Origin: Methylobacterium radiotolerans JCM 2831
GTDB lineage: Bacteria > Pseudomonadota > Alphaproteobacteria > Rhizobiales > Beijerinckiaceae
DNA: 64,000 bases
Assembly (NCBI RefSeq): GCF_000019725.1
Contig: NC_010505.1
Coordinates: forward strand, 1,848,001-1,912,000
Direction of reading: 5' to 3'
Shown piece by piece: positions 1 through 11,869 of the stretch; the first letter of the stretch is position 1; each line of letters opens with the position of its first letter. A program made the translations under genes and the position numbers. A model generated the notes under the pieces. It made no database searches. It was given only the letters and a program-made list of their open reading frames with translations, and had not been told where the DNA came from.

Positions 1-603
1 GAGGCGGCCCGCGCCAAGGCGACGGTGGGCGAGATTTCCGAGGCCCTGGAGAAGGCCTGGGGCCGGCACCGCGCCGAGATCCGCTCGATCTCCGGCGTCT
101 ACAAGCGCGAGGTGGGGGGCATGTCGCCTGTGGTCGAGGAAGTCCGGGCGCTGGTCGAGGCGTTCGAGGAGAATGACGGCCGCCGGCCGCGCATCCTGGT
201 CGCCAAGATGGGCCAGGACGGGCACGACCGCGGCCAGAAGGTGATCGCCTCGGCCTTCGCGGATCTCGGCTTCGACGTGGATATCGGGCCGCTCTTCGCC
301 ACGCCGGCGGAGGCCGCCCGCCAAGCGGTGGAGAACGACGTCCACATCGTCGGCGTCTCGTCGCTGGCGGCCGGCCACCTGACCCTGGTGCCGGAGCTGA
401 AGGCGGCGCTCACCGAGCAGGGCCGCGACGACGTGATGATCGCCATCGGCGGCGTCATCCCGCCGGGCGACTACGAGGCGCTGACGGCGGCCGGCGCGGC
501 GGCGATCTTCCCGCCCGGCACGGTGATCGCCGAGGCGGCCGCCAAGCTGATCCGCGCGCTGAACGAGCGGCTGGGCTACGCGGCCCGGCAGGCGGCGGAG
601 TAG
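1..603 (+). CDS. mcmA: Methylmalonyl-CoA mutase large subunit, C-terminal part (5' partial)
   Basis: Open reading frame runs in from the left edge (frame 1, beginning [13 protein letters not shown]), so the true start lies outside the window. The visible 200 residues are the end of the catalytic barrel linker plus the whole cobalamin-binding domain. The signature DGHDRG (His codon at 223-225) supplies the lower axial cobalt ligand, and the following [20 protein letters not shown] and GGVIPP segments are typical of the family. It isomerises (R)-methylmalonyl-CoA to succinyl-CoA. The variant reads like methylmalonyl- rather than ethylmalonyl-CoA mutase, whose motif is usually DGHSNG. In methylotrophs this reaction serves the ethylmalonyl-CoA pathway for glyoxylate regeneration (family knowledge). 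Start codon-like triplets inside the window are internal. Confidence 0.93.
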   Translation, partial: EAARAKATVGEISEALEKAWGRHRAEIRSISGVYKREVGGMSPVVEEVRALVEAFEENDGRRPRILVAKMGQDGHDRGQKVIASAFADLGFDVDIGPLFATPAEAARQAVENDVHIVGVSSLAAGHLTLVPELKAALTEQGRDDVMIAIGGVIPPGDYEALTAAGAAAIFPPGTVIAEAAAKLIRALNERLGYAARQAAE

Positions 604-683
604 GGCGAGCCTCCCGCGGTGGCCGGGCTTGGCCGCCCCGATCCTTCCCGCCCCCGCCCTCAACCGGAGATGCCGGAGCGCAG

Positions 684-707
684 CGGAGGCCTCGAAGGAG
701 GCCTCCG
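684..707. terminator. GC-rich hairpin between convergent genes
   Basis: A perfect 9-bp inverted repeat (CGGAGGCCT / AGGCCTCCG) with a 6-nt loop lies between the mutase stop and the convergent hydrolase stop. It has no T-tract on either strand, so a bidirectional terminator role is inferred from position only. Confidence 0.45.
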
Positions 708-808
708 GCCAGTCGCGCGATCCCTGACCCCTCCTCGGAGGCTCCCTGGCGCGGGCACCGCAGAATGAGGCGGTGGCATGGGATCGGCCGGCCCCGGGGA
801 TGGGGCGC

Positions 809-3782
<2,974 letters not shown>

Positions 3783-3794
3783 GGGAGCGGGGCG

Positions 3795-4277
3795 TCACGC
3801 CGCGAGGTCCTTCACCATGTGCACGGTGACGTCGTCGTCGCGGGTCCGGCCCGGTCCGTCGTAGAGCTCCTCCCGCTCCACCCGGTAGCCGAGCGCGCCG
3901 TAGAGGCGCAGGTTCGCCGTGTACTTCTTGTTGGTGTAGAGGCGCAGCCGCGCGAGCCCGGCCTCGGCCGCGACCGCGTCGGCCCGTCCCATCAGCCGGC
4001 TGCCGAAGCCCCGGCCCTGGAAGGCCGGGTGCACCGCGACGTTGACGACCAGCAGGTGATCGGCCTCGGCCCGCGTCTCGATCAGGCCGGCGAGATCCGG
4101 GCCGGCCAGCAGCAGGTCGAAGCGGTGGTCGCGCAAAGCCTGCGCGTAGTCCGCCTGCATGGGGATCGGCAGGCGGCCGATCACCGGGATCCACTTGGTG
4201 TAGGCCGCCTCCACCAGCGCCCGGACCGCCTCCGCGTCCGCCTGCGCACCGCGCCGGAGCGCGACTGACTCGTTCAT
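3795..4277 (-). CDS. GNAT-family N-acetyltransferase
   Basis: 160-residue single-domain acetyltransferase. The acetyl-CoA binding motif A is seen as VAVHPAFQGRGFGSRLM (about residues 85-101), preceded by the beta-4 strand HLLVVNVAV; the C-terminal NLRLYGALGYRVEREE segment is motif B. The ATG at 4277 is preferred over one four codons upstream because GAGAGG lies 5 nt before it. Acceptor substrate cannot be told from sequence; a small molecule or protein amine is likely. It is convergent with pgm and divergent from rpsD. Confidence 0.85.
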   Translation of the reverse strand: MNESVALRRGAQADAEAVRALVEAAYTKWIPVIGRLPIPMQADYAQALRDHRFDLLLAGPDLAGLIETRAEADHLLVVNVAVHPAFQGRGFGSRLMGRADAVAAEAGLARLRLYTNKKYTANLRLYGALGYRVEREELYDGPGRTRDDDVTVHMVKDLAA

Positions 4278-4329
4278 CTGACCTCTCACGGTTGACCGCG
4301 GCGTCTCCGTCCCCTAAAGACCCGCCCGT

Positions 4330-4363
4330 CGATGGGGCCCCGCACGGGGCCCCGTCGCGTTTT
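4330..4363 (+). promoter_or_regulatory. Strong hairpin with short T-run in the rpsD leader
   Basis: Inverted repeat with 12-bp arms (CGATGGGGCCCC / GGGGCCCCGTCG, one G-T wobble), 4-nt loop GCAC, then CGTTTT. It lies about 110-140 bp upstream of rpsD and downstream of no plus-strand gene, so it may be an attenuator or r-protein leader structure rather than the end of a transcript. Confidence 0.45.
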
Positions 4364-4470
4364 CACGCGCACCCGTGGGCGGGATCCTCCCGCCCTGTCG
4401 TCCCGGACCGCGAAGGGCCGGGAAAAGGAGGGCGCGTTCCTCATTCTCGTCACGAGAGGACGCGGAAGAT

Positions 4471-5088
4471 ATGTCGAAGCGGATTCAGGCGAAGCACAAG
4501 CTCGACCGCCGCATGGGCCAGAACATCTGGGGCCGCCCGAAGAGCCCCGTCAACCGCCGCGAGTACGGCCCCGGCCAGCACGGCCAGCGCCGCAAGGGCA
4601 AGATGAGCGACTTCGGCACGCAGCTGCGCGCCAAGCAGAAGCTCAAGGGCTACTACGGCAACATCACCGAGAAGCAGTTCCGCCGCTACTACGCCGAGGC
4701 GATCCGCCTGCGCGGCGACTCGGGCGAGAACCTCGTCGGCCTGCTCGAGCGCCGCCTCGACGCCGTGGTCTACCGGGCGAAGTTCGTCGCCACCCCGTTC
4801 GCCGCGCGCCAGTTCGTCAACCACGGGCACGTCAAGGTGAACGGCGTCCGCGTCAACATCCCGAGCTACCAGGTGAAGGCCGGCGACCTGATCGAGGTCA
4901 AGGAATCGTCCCGCCAGCTCGAGATCGTCATCGTGGCGACCCAGCTCTCCGAGCGCGACGTGCCGGACTACATCGAGGCCGACCACGCCAAGATGACCGC
5001 CCGCGTCACCCGCATCCCCAGCCTGTCCGAGGTGCCCTACCCGGTGCAGATGGAGCCGAACCTCGTCATCGAGTTCTACTCCCGCTGA
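4471..5088 (+). CDS. rpsD: 30S ribosomal protein S4
   Basis: 205 residues, the usual alphaproteobacterial S4 length. It is the primary 16S rRNA binding protein that nucleates assembly of the small-subunit body and shapes the mRNA entry channel. The N-terminal region ([16 protein letters not shown], then the [15 protein letters not shown] box) and the S4 RNA-binding domain ([14 protein letters not shown] to [13 protein letters not shown], about residues 93-128) are clear, ending in the conserved VIEFYSR. The ATG at 4471 follows GAGAGGA with good spacing. It is monocistronic here, as in other Rhizobiales, preceded by a leader hairpin and followed by a stable hairpin. Confidence 0.97.
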   Translation: MSKRIQAKHKLDRRMGQNIWGRPKSPVNRREYGPGQHGQRRKGKMSDFGTQLRAKQKLKGYYGNITEKQFRRYYAEAIRLRGDSGENLVGLLERRLDAVVYRAKFVATPFAARQFVNHGHVKVNGVRVNIPSYQVKAGDLIEVKESSRQLEIVIVATQLSERDVPDYIEADHAKMTARVTRIPSLSEVPYPVQMEPNLVIEFYSR

Positions 5089-5113
5089 TCCTGTCGCCCC
5101 GGCGACCGGTGGA

Positions 5114-5137
5114 GGGGCTGCCCGTTCGGGCGGCCCC
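5114..5137 (+). terminator. Terminator hairpin after rpsD
   Basis: GGGGCTGCCC / GGGCGGCCCC (10-bp arms with one wobble, 4-nt loop GTTC) starts 26 bp after the rpsD stop. It is followed by TTCGCGTTTC, a poor T-tract, as is usual in GC-rich genomes. Confidence 0.6.
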
Positions 5138-5199
5138 TTCGCGTTTCGAGGGCCCCGGCCCGACCGCCGGCCACCGCCGGCCGGGGCGGGGGTCGGGTC

Positions 5200-5505
5200 T
5201 CAGCAGCCGTGGCAGATCGACCCCATCGTGTGGCGCATCTTGCTGTCCCAGGCCTTCGAGCGGGCCTCGGCGGCCTTCTGAGCCTTGATCATCTCGGCCT
5301 GGCTCACGGGCTGCGGCAGCCCGGTGGCCGCGGCGTTGCCCGGCGCCTTGGTCTGGCTCATGGGGGTCACCCGGCGGCCGCCCACGATGGGACCGGTCGG
5401 GGCGGCGGCCGGTCCGGGAGCCGCGCCCGGAGCCGGGCTCTGGGCCAGCGCCGGTGTCGCCCCGAGCAGGAGGCCGAGAAGCAGCGCGGGACGAAGAATT
5501 GCCAT
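5200..5505 (-). CDS. Small secreted hypothetical protein
   Basis: 101 residues. The N-terminus is a classical signal peptide (RPALLLGLLLGATPALAQ, cleavage after ALA about residue 21), followed by a Pro/Ala-rich linker and a short polar tail with two cysteines in the final CHGC. A GGAGATCAGG segment upstream supports the ATG at 5505. The C-terminal CHGC could be a partial heme or metal motif (C-x-x-C) but without the CxxCH order of c-type cytochromes. No family recognised; probably periplasmic. Confidence 0.65.
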   Translation of the reverse strand: MAILRPALLLGLLLGATPALAQSPAPGAAPGPAAAPTGPIVGGRRVTPMSQTKAPGNAAATGLPQPVSQAEMIKAQKAAEARSKAWDSKMRHTMGSICHGC

Positions 5506-5607
5506 GGACCTGATCTCCCCGGCGGAGGATCCTGTGCCGGCCCCGCCTCATCTGGCGGCGATCCTATCCGATCACACCTTTAAAATCATGCCGACGGCAG
5601 ATCTCCG

Positions 5608-5946
5608 GTGAGCGCCGGTCCGCCCCTGAACCGCCGGGAGGCCGTCGCCGCGGCCCTGGCCCGCCTCGCCCCGCGCCTGCCGGATTTCGAGGCGGAGGCC
5701 GCCCTCGACCGGGCGCTGGCGAGCCCCGGCCTGCGCCGCGCCGCCCCCGAGACGGCGGCCCGCCTCGCCCTCGTGAGCTACGCGCGCCACGTCTTCACCG
5801 ATTACGACGAACTCCTGGCCGACGGCTACGACCGGGACAGCGCCCGGCACTTCGTCCTCGACGACCTGAACGCCGCGCTCGCCGCCTGGGGCGCCGCGCC
5901 GGTCCCCGAGGACGAGCCCGGCGAGCCCGAGGCCGATCCGCGCTGA
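5608..5946 (+). CDS. DUF2293-like protein
   Basis: 112 residues starting at a GTG. The central segment YARHVFTDYDELLADGYDRDSARHFV, followed by a Trp-containing helix (AALAAWG), matches my recollection of the DUF2293 pattern, a small helical domain of unknown function common in alphaproteobacteria. The N-terminus is Ala/Arg/Leu-rich and the C-terminal 15 residues are acidic and probably disordered. It is divergent from the small secreted protein and upstream of the Mop gene, with no evidence of a shared function. Confidence 0.65.
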   Translation: MSAGPPLNRREAVAAALARLAPRLPDFEAEAALDRALASPGLRRAAPETAARLALVSYARHVFTDYDELLADGYDRDSARHFVLDDLNAALAAWGAAPVPEDEPGEPEADPR

Positions 5947-6018
5947 GGTGGTCGCGCCGGGCTCCGCCATGCTGTAGGAGACCGGCCCGGGACCGCTCAT
6001 GGAGATTGGCAGCAGACC

Positions 6019-6228
6019 ATGAAGATCAGCGCGCGCAACGTTCTCAAGGGCACGGTCGTCTCGGTGGACAAGGGGGCGACCACCTCCCACGTGAGGATCG
6101 AGATCAGCCCCGGCCAAGTGGTCACCGCCTCGATCACCAACGAGGCCGTCGAGTCCCTCAAGCTCGTCGCCGGCGGTCCCGCCTACGCGGTGATCAAGGC
6201 CTCCGACGTCATGGTCGCCGTCGACTGA
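6019..6228 (+). CDS. Molbindin (Mop/TOBE-domain molybdate-binding protein)
   Basis: 69 residues forming one Mop/TOBE domain: MKISARNVLKGTV, then VSITNEAVESL-type helix (ITNEAVESLKL) and the closing AYAVIKASDVMVAVD strand. Proteins of this size assemble into hexamers that bind molybdate or tungstate oxyanions and buffer them in the cytoplasm (family knowledge). A molybdenum hydroxylase operon lies 8 kb downstream (14134-16844), a plausible consumer, though nothing in the sequence links their expression. Confidence 0.88.
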   Translation: MKISARNVLKGTVVSVDKGATTSHVRIEISPGQVVTASITNEAVESLKLVAGGPAYAVIKASDVMVAVD

Positions 6229-6327
6229 CGACGCCCATCCACCACGCTCCGGGCTCCGGCGGGGGCCGGCCGCCTTCGCGCCGCCGCCGCCGCCGGATAG
6301 GATGAGTCCGGACAAGGAGTTCCGCGC

Positions 6328-7392
6328 GTGCAGAAGACCGTGCTCGGCATCGAGACCACCTGCGATGAGACCGCCGCCGCCGTGGTGTCGATCGACGAGG
6401 ACGGTGTCGCTCAGATCCGCGCCAACGAGGTGCTCAGTCAGATCGCCGAGCACGCGGCCTACGGCGGCGTCGTGCCGGAGATCGCCGCCCGCGCCCATGT
6501 CGAGGTGCTCGACCGGCTGATCGCCCGCGCCCTCGACCGCGCCGGGACCGGCTTCCGGGACCTCGACGGCATCGCGGTGGCGGCCGGGCCGGGGCTGATC
6601 GGCGGCGTGCTGGTCGGCCTCGTCACCGCCAAGACCCTGGCGCTCGTGACCCGCAAGCCCCTGCTCGCCGTCAACCACCTCGAGGCCCACGCCCTCACGG
6701 CGCGGCTCACCGACGGCATCGCCTTCCCCTACCTGCTGCTCCTGGTCTCGGGCGGCCACACTCAGCTCGTGGCCGTGCGCGGCGTCGGCGACTACGTGCG
6801 CCTCGGCTCCACCGTCGACGACGCCATCGGCGAGGCCTTCGACAAGGTCGCCAAGCTCCTGGGCCTCGGCTATCCCGGCGGCCCCGAGGTCGAGCGCGCG
6901 GCCGAGGCCGGCGATCCCGAGCGCTTCGCCCTGCCCCGGCCGATGCTCGGCCGCCGCGAGGCCGACTTCTCCCTCTCGGGCCTCAAGACCGCCGTGCGGA
7001 TCGAGGCCGAGCGGATCGCCCCGCTGGCCGAGCGCGACGTCGCCGATCTCTGCGCGAGCTTCCAGGCCGCCGTGGTCGACGTGGTGGTGGACCGCGCCCG
7101 GGTCGCCCTGCGCGCCTTCTCGGACGTGGCCGGACGGCCCACCGCCCTGGTGGCGGCCGGCGGCGTGGCGGCCAACGGTGCCGTCCGGCGGGCGCTGGCG
7201 TCCCTGGCCGGCGAGGCGGGCCTGAGCTTCGTCGCCCCGCCCCTGCCGCTCTGCGGCGACAACGGCGCGATGATCGCCTGGGCCGGGCTGGAGCGCCTGC
7301 GCCTCGGGCTGGTGGACGACCTCACCGCCCCGGCCCGGCCGCGCTGGCCGCTGGCGGCCGCCCCGGCCCGCGCGGCGGTCCCGGCCGGATGA
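6328..7392 (+). CDS. tsaD: tRNA N6-adenosine threonylcarbamoyltransferase TsaD
   Basis: 354 residues. With TsaB/TsaE it transfers threonylcarbamoyl to A37 of ANN-decoding tRNAs. The start is a GTG at 6328, spaced well from AAGGAG. Diagnostic segments are [14 protein letters not shown] at the N-terminus, the metal-binding NHLEAH (about residue 113), [13 protein letters not shown], the nucleotide-binding [18 protein letters not shown], and [12 protein letters not shown] near the end. The stop overlaps the next start (ATGA), so translation is coupled to the acetyltransferase fusion and then to gpsA. Confidence 0.97.
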   Translation: MQKTVLGIETTCDETAAAVVSIDEDGVAQIRANEVLSQIAEHAAYGGVVPEIAARAHVEVLDRLIARALDRAGTGFRDLDGIAVAAGPGLIGGVLVGLVTAKTLALVTRKPLLAVNHLEAHALTARLTDGIAFPYLLLLVSGGHTQLVAVRGVGDYVRLGSTVDDAIGEAFDKVAKLLGLGYPGGPEVERAAEAGDPERFALPRPMLGRREADFSLSGLKTAVRIEAERIAPLAERDVADLCASFQAAVVDVVVDRARVALRAFSDVAGRPTALVAAGGVAANGAVRRALASLAGEAGLSFVAPPLPLCGDNGAMIAWAGLERLRLGLVDDLTAPARPRWPLAAAPARAAVPAG

Positions 7393-8246
7393 GCGCGGCG
7401 GACCGGCGCGCCCACTGGCGGGACCTGGTGGAGCGCCGCCTGCCCGGGGCCGCCCGGCCGGGCTGGCCGGTGCGGCTCGACCATTGCTTCGCCCGCATCC
7501 TCCTGGACCACGCCTGCGGCGGCGCGTGGCGCGACCATGTCCGCCCGCCCGCCCACGCCACCATGCCCCTCGCGCAGCTGGAGCTGGCGATCGCGCTCGG
7601 CGAGGCGGTGCTCGCGGGTCGCGCGGATCTCGCCCTCCTCAACCGCCGCTCGCTCGCGTGGCGCGGCAAGATCGCCCTCGCGCCGGTGCCAGCGGCTCTC
7701 CGCGACGGCGACCTGACCCTGCGCCGCTGGCGCTCGGAGGACGCGGCGCCGTTCGCGGCGCTCAACGCCGACCCGGCGGTGATGGCCCACTTTCCGCGGA
7801 CCCGGACCGCGACGGAGAGCGAGGCCGAGGCCGGCCTCCTCGACCGCCGCTTCGTGGCGGACGGGTTCGGCCCCTGGGCCCTGGAGCGCGCGGGCCGGTT
7901 CGTCGGCTTCGCCGGCGCGATGCGGATCCTGCGCCCCCTGCCCTTCCCGGGCGGTGACCGGCCCGGTTCGACGGTCGAGCTGGCCTGGCGCCTCGCGCGG
8001 GATTCCTGGGGCCTGGGGCTCGCCACGCGCGCCGCGCGGCTCGCCCGCGCCGACCTCGCCGGGCGCTGCGGGATCCGGGACGTCGTGGCCTTCACGGCGG
8101 CCGGCAACGGCCGCTCCCGCGCCGTGATGGAGCGCCTCGGCATGCGCTTGGCCGGGACATTCCCGCACCCGGCGGTGCCGGAAGGGCCGCTGCGCGACCA
8201 CGTGCTCTACCGGCTGGACTGCGCGGACAGGGAGGAAGCGGCATGA
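7389..8246 (+). CDS. GNAT acetyltransferase with an extra N-terminal domain
   Basis: 285 residues in two parts. Residues about 1-97 form a helical domain with conserved-looking features [15 protein letters not shown], the spaced Pro/His stretch RPPAHATMP and the closing [12 protein letters not shown] recall this as a small stand-alone domain in other alphaproteobacteria and actinobacteria, function unknown. Residues about 105-278 are a RimJ/RimL-type GNAT domain ([58 protein letters not shown]). The substrate could be a protein N-terminus or an aminoacyl compound. ATGA overlaps on both sides place it inside a tsaD-gpsA operon. Confidence 0.85.
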   Translation: MSAADRRAHWRDLVERRLPGAARPGWPVRLDHCFARILLDHACGGAWRDHVRPPAHATMPLAQLELAIALGEAVLAGRADLALLNRRSLAWRGKIALAPVPAALRDGDLTLRRWRSEDAAPFAALNADPAVMAHFPRTRTATESEAEAGLLDRRFVADGFGPWALERAGRFVGFAGAMRILRPLPFPGGDRPGSTVELAWRLARDSWGLGLATRAARLARADLAGRCGIRDVVAFTAAGNGRSRAVMERLGMRLAGTFPHPAVPEGPLRDHVLYRLDCADREEAA

Positions 8247-9241
8247 GCGCCGAGACCCCGATCAACGTCGTCGGCGGCGGTGCCTGGGGCACGGCGCTGG
8301 CCAACGCCGCCGCCGGGGCCGGCCATCCCGTCACCCTCTGGCTGCGCGACGCCGGGGCCGCCGCCGCCCTCCAGGCCCAGCGGGAGAATCCGCGCTACCT
8401 GCCGGGCGTGCCCCTCCATCCGGCGATCCGGGCGACGGGCGAGGCCGTGGACCTCGCGGGTGCCCGGGCGACGCTCCTGGTCGTGCCCGCCCAGACCGTG
8501 CGCGGCGTGCTGGAATCCCTGCGCGGACCCCTGGCGACGGCCGGGCCGGTCATCCTCTGCGCCAAGGGGATCGAGCGCGGCAGCGACAGCTTCATGAGCG
8601 CGGTGGCCGAGCAGGTCCTGCCGTCGGGAACGCCCGTGGCGGTCCTGTCCGGCCCGAGCTTCGCCATCGACGTCGCCCGCGGCCTGCCCACGGCCGTGAC
8701 CCTGGCGGCGGCCGATGCCGGCCGCGCCGCCGCCCTGAGCGCCCTGCTGTCGGGACCGAGCTTCCGCCTCTACCACACCGACGACGTGCGCGGCGTCGAG
8801 ATCGGCGGTGCCGGCAAGAACGTGCTCGCTATCGCCTGCGGGATCGTGGCCGGGCGCGGGCTCGGCGAGAGCGCCCGGGCGGCGCTGATCGCCCGGGCCT
8901 TCGCCGAGCTGATGCGCTTCGCGCGCCCCTTCGGCGGCCGGCCCGAGACCCTGATGGGGCTCTCCGGCCTCGGCGACCTCGTGCTCACCGCCTCCTCGCC
9001 GCAATCGCGCAACTTCGCCTTCGGCCAGCGCCTCGGCGCCGGGGCGAGCCCGGCCGAGGCCGCGGGCGGCAAGCTCGCCGAGGGGGCGTTCACGGCCGCG
9101 GCGCTCGCCGGGCTGGCCGCCGCCAAGGGCATCGAGATGCCGGTCGCGGCGGCCGTCGCCGCCATCGTGGCCGGCACGGCCAGCGTCGACGACGTGATCG
9201 CCGGCCTGCTGGCCCGGCCGCTGCGCGGGGAGACCGACTGA
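8243..9241 (+). CDS. gpsA: Glycerol-3-phosphate dehydrogenase [NAD(P)+]
   Basis: 332 residues, typical length. It reduces dihydroxyacetone phosphate to sn-glycerol-3-phosphate for phospholipid synthesis. The Rossmann motif is VVGGGAWGTALANAAA (residues 9-24), the substrate region includes LCAKGIERGS and LSGPSFAIDVARGLPTA, and the catalytic lysine is in GGAGKNVLAIACGIVAG (about 191). The start ATG overlaps the upstream stop (ATGA), so it is third in the tsaD operon. It ends 25 bp from the stop of the convergent c-di-GMP gene. Confidence 0.96.
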   Translation: MSAETPINVVGGGAWGTALANAAAGAGHPVTLWLRDAGAAAALQAQRENPRYLPGVPLHPAIRATGEAVDLAGARATLLVVPAQTVRGVLESLRGPLATAGPVILCAKGIERGSDSFMSAVAEQVLPSGTPVAVLSGPSFAIDVARGLPTAVTLAAADAGRAAALSALLSGPSFRLYHTDDVRGVEIGGAGKNVLAIACGIVAGRGLGESARAALIARAFAELMRFARPFGGRPETLMGLSGLGDLVLTASSPQSRNFAFGQRLGAGASPAEAAGGKLAEGAFTAAALAGLAAAKGIEMPVAAAVAAIVAGTASVDDVIAGLLARPLRGETD

Positions 9242-9266
9242 GCGCCTGCCCCGGTCCGCAGCCCCC

Positions 9267-11645
9267 TCACGCCGCCGAGGCCGCCGGCCCCGGCGGGACG
9301 CCGCGGGCGTCGCCGTGGGTGTGGGTCGAGAAGCGCGCGATCGGTGCCGGCCGGCCCAGCAGGTAGCCCTGGGCGAGGTGGCACTGCTCGTCGGCCAGGA
9401 AGGACAGCTCCTCGGCGGTCTCCACGCCCTCCGCCACCACGGCGAGCCCGAGGCCGCGTCCCAGCCCCAGGACGGAGCGCACGATCGCGGCTCCCTGCGG
9501 GTTGCTGTGGACCGCCTTGATGAACGAGCCGTCGATCTTGATCCGGTCGAACGGGAAGGAGCGCAGGTTCGACAGCGACGAGTAGCCGGTGCCGAAATCG
9601 TCCATGGCGATGTGCACGCCGAGCGCCTTGAGCTGGCGCAGGGTGAGGAGCGCCCGGGCCGGGTCCCGGATCAGCGCGGTCTCGGTGATCTCGATCTCCA
9701 GGCGCTCCGCCTTCAGGCCGGATTCGTACAGGGTGCCGTGGACGAACTGGACGAAGAGCGGGTTGTGGAGCTGCACCGCCGAGACGTTGACGGCGATCGC
9801 CAGCGGGTTCGGCCAGCCGGCCGCCGCCCGGCAGGCTTCCCGCAGCACCCAGGCGCCGATCTCCAGGATCGCCCCGGTCTCCTCGGCGATCGGCACGAAC
9901 ACGGCCGGGGAGATGCTGCCCCGTTCGGGATGGCGCCAGCGCAGCAGCGCCTCGAAGCCCGTGATCGCGCCGGACTCGATCTGGGTCTGCGGCTGGTAGA
10001 CGAGTTCCAGCTCGCCCTTCGCCACAGCGTGGCGGAGGTCGTGCTCGAGCTGGCGCCGGTCGCGGATCTGCGCGCCCATGCTGGCGTCGTAGCGCCGGCA
10101 GGTGCCGCGCCCCTCGTTCTTGGCCCGGTAGAGGGCGGCGTCGGCGTGGCTCAGGAGCGCGCGCTGGTCCGCGGCGTCGTCGGGATAGACCGCGATGCCG
10201 ATGCTGGTGGCGATCACCGGGCCGGAGGCGGCCGGCACCGCCGCCAGGGTGGCGAGGATCCGCTCGGCCAGCCGCTCGGCGGATCCGTCCGCCTGCGGCG
10301 TCAGGATCGCGAACTCATCGCCGCCGAGGCGCGCCATCAGCTGCCGGGGATCGAGCAGGCCGCCGACCCGGAGCGCGAGGTCGCGCAGCATCGCGTCGCC
10401 GGCCGCGTGGCCGAACAGGTCGTTGACCTCCTTGAAACGGTCGAGGTCGAGGCACAGCACCGCGAACCGGCCGCCCAGGGCGTCGGCGGTGCGCATCTCG
10501 CGCTCGAGCCGCGCGTGGAAGCTCGTGCGGTTGGCGAGGCCGGTGAGCGCGTCGTGGTGGGCGAGATAGTGGATCTCGCTCTCGGCCCGGCGCCGGGCGC
10601 GCAGGTCGCGCACCGCCACGGCGTGGTGCGGCAGCCGCCCGTACTCGGCGACCGGGCGCATGATCACCTCGACCGGGATGGGGGCGCCCCCTGCCGGGAC
10701 GAGCTCGGTTTCCAGGGGCTGGTCGGCCGTCCCGGTCCCGGACACGAGGTCTGGCAGGTAGGCTGTCAGGCTCCGGCCCGTCAGGAGGGCCGCCTCCAGG
10801 CCCGCGAGCCGGGCGAAGGCCTCGTTGGCGCTGACGATCTCGCCGCCGCGGCAGACGACGAGGCCCTCCACGGCCGCGTTGGCGAGGCTGCGCAGGCGCT
10901 CGCGCTCGAGATCGGCGCGGCGGCGCTCCCGCAGGTCGACCATCAGGGCGGCGCCGGCGAGCAGCAGGATGAAGCAGCTCGCCACCGCCACGGCCGCGGC
11001 GAGCCACCCGGTCCGGATCGCGCCGGTGGGGATCGCCACGGTGGGGTCGGGATGGAGGGTCACCGCGCCCATGCCGGTGAAGTGGTGGGCGCAGATCGCC
11101 AGGATCAGCAGCGCGACGCCGCCGTACCGACCCCGGACCGTGGTGGCCGACAGGCCGACCACCAGGGCGGCGGCGCCCAGACCCGCGCCGAGGGCGACCG
11201 AGACGACGACCAGCGCGGGATTCCAGACGAGGTGTCCCGCCACCTGATAGGCGGCCATGCCGGTGTAGTGCATCGTCGCGATGCCGCCGCCGACCACGGC
11301 GCCGCCGAGACCCGCCTGGATCGCCCGGCCGGACGCGGCCAGGGCGAAGCCGAGCCCCGTGATCGCGACGGCGTCCACGTAGGAGAGGAGCGTCAGCCCG
11401 ACGCCGTAGCCCGAGGGCAGCCCCGGCTCGAAGGCGAGCATCGCCAGGAAATGCGTCGCCCAGATCCCCGATCCGCCGGCGGCGGCGGCCACCGCGAGCC
11501 AGACGTAGCGGCTGAATCCGCCGGCCCCGCCGGCATGGATGAGCAGCTCGATCGCGGTGGCGCTCGCCAGCGTGCAGACCAGGGCCGCGAGGGCCACCAG
11601 CCACAGGTTGTGTTCCCCGACGAAACAACCGACGACTGCGAGCAT
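9267..11645 (-). CDS. MHYT-PAS-GGDEF-EAL membrane c-di-GMP signalling protein
   Basis: 792 residues. An N-terminal seven-helix MHYT sensor (about 10-235) carries the three repeats ATHFLAML (63), TMHYTGM (124) and AHHFTGM (187), proposed to bind copper and sense O2, CO or NO. A short PAS-like stretch (about 250-350) follows. The GGDEF domain has the intact signature LGGDEF (440-445) but no RxxD inhibitory site in front of it. The EAL domain has EALLR (565-569), NVS, EITE, DDFGTGYSS (about 685) and AEGVET, so phosphodiesterase residues are complete. It can in principle both make and degrade c-di-GMP. It is inverted between gpsA and the EVE gene, which are neighbours in many relatives. Confidence 0.93.
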   Translation of the reverse strand: MLAVVGCFVGEHNLWLVALAALVCTLASATAIELLIHAGGAGGFSRYVWLAVAAAAGGSGIWATHFLAMLAFEPGLPSGYGVGLTLLSYVDAVAITGLGFALAASGRAIQAGLGGAVVGGGIATMHYTGMAAYQVAGHLVWNPALVVVSVALGAGLGAAALVVGLSATTVRGRYGGVALLILAICAHHFTGMGAVTLHPDPTVAIPTGAIRTGWLAAAVAVASCFILLLAGAALMVDLRERRRADLERERLRSLANAAVEGLVVCRGGEIVSANEAFARLAGLEAALLTGRSLTAYLPDLVSGTGTADQPLETELVPAGGAPIPVEVIMRPVAEYGRLPHHAVAVRDLRARRRAESEIHYLAHHDALTGLANRTSFHARLEREMRTADALGGRFAVLCLDLDRFKEVNDLFGHAAGDAMLRDLALRVGGLLDPRQLMARLGGDEFAILTPQADGSAERLAERILATLAAVPAASGPVIATSIGIAVYPDDAADQRALLSHADAALYRAKNEGRGTCRRYDASMGAQIRDRRQLEHDLRHAVAKGELELVYQPQTQIESGAITGFEALLRWRHPERGSISPAVFVPIAEETGAILEIGAWVLREACRAAAGWPNPLAIAVNVSAVQLHNPLFVQFVHGTLYESGLKAERLEIEITETALIRDPARALLTLRQLKALGVHIAMDDFGTGYSSLSNLRSFPFDRIKIDGSFIKAVHSNPQGAAIVRSVLGLGRGLGLAVVAEGVETAEELSFLADEQCHLAQGYLLGRPAPIARFSTHTHGDARGVPPGPAASAA

Positions 11646-11869
11646 CTATGCAACCGAGAATTGGTAGTTGATGATTTGTACGGCTATTGGCATGCAGAAT
11701 TTAATATTTACCCAAGAAATACGATAGAAGATCTGCAGCGTTTGACGCGGGTTCTGCTTGGCCGGCGGTGCCGCGCGCGGCCGGGGCCGGGCCGGCCTGT
11801 CCCGGAGGGCCGAAGCTGGGCTATGGCGGGGCGCGCCGCCCGACCGGGCGGTCCACTGGGACTTCAGCG

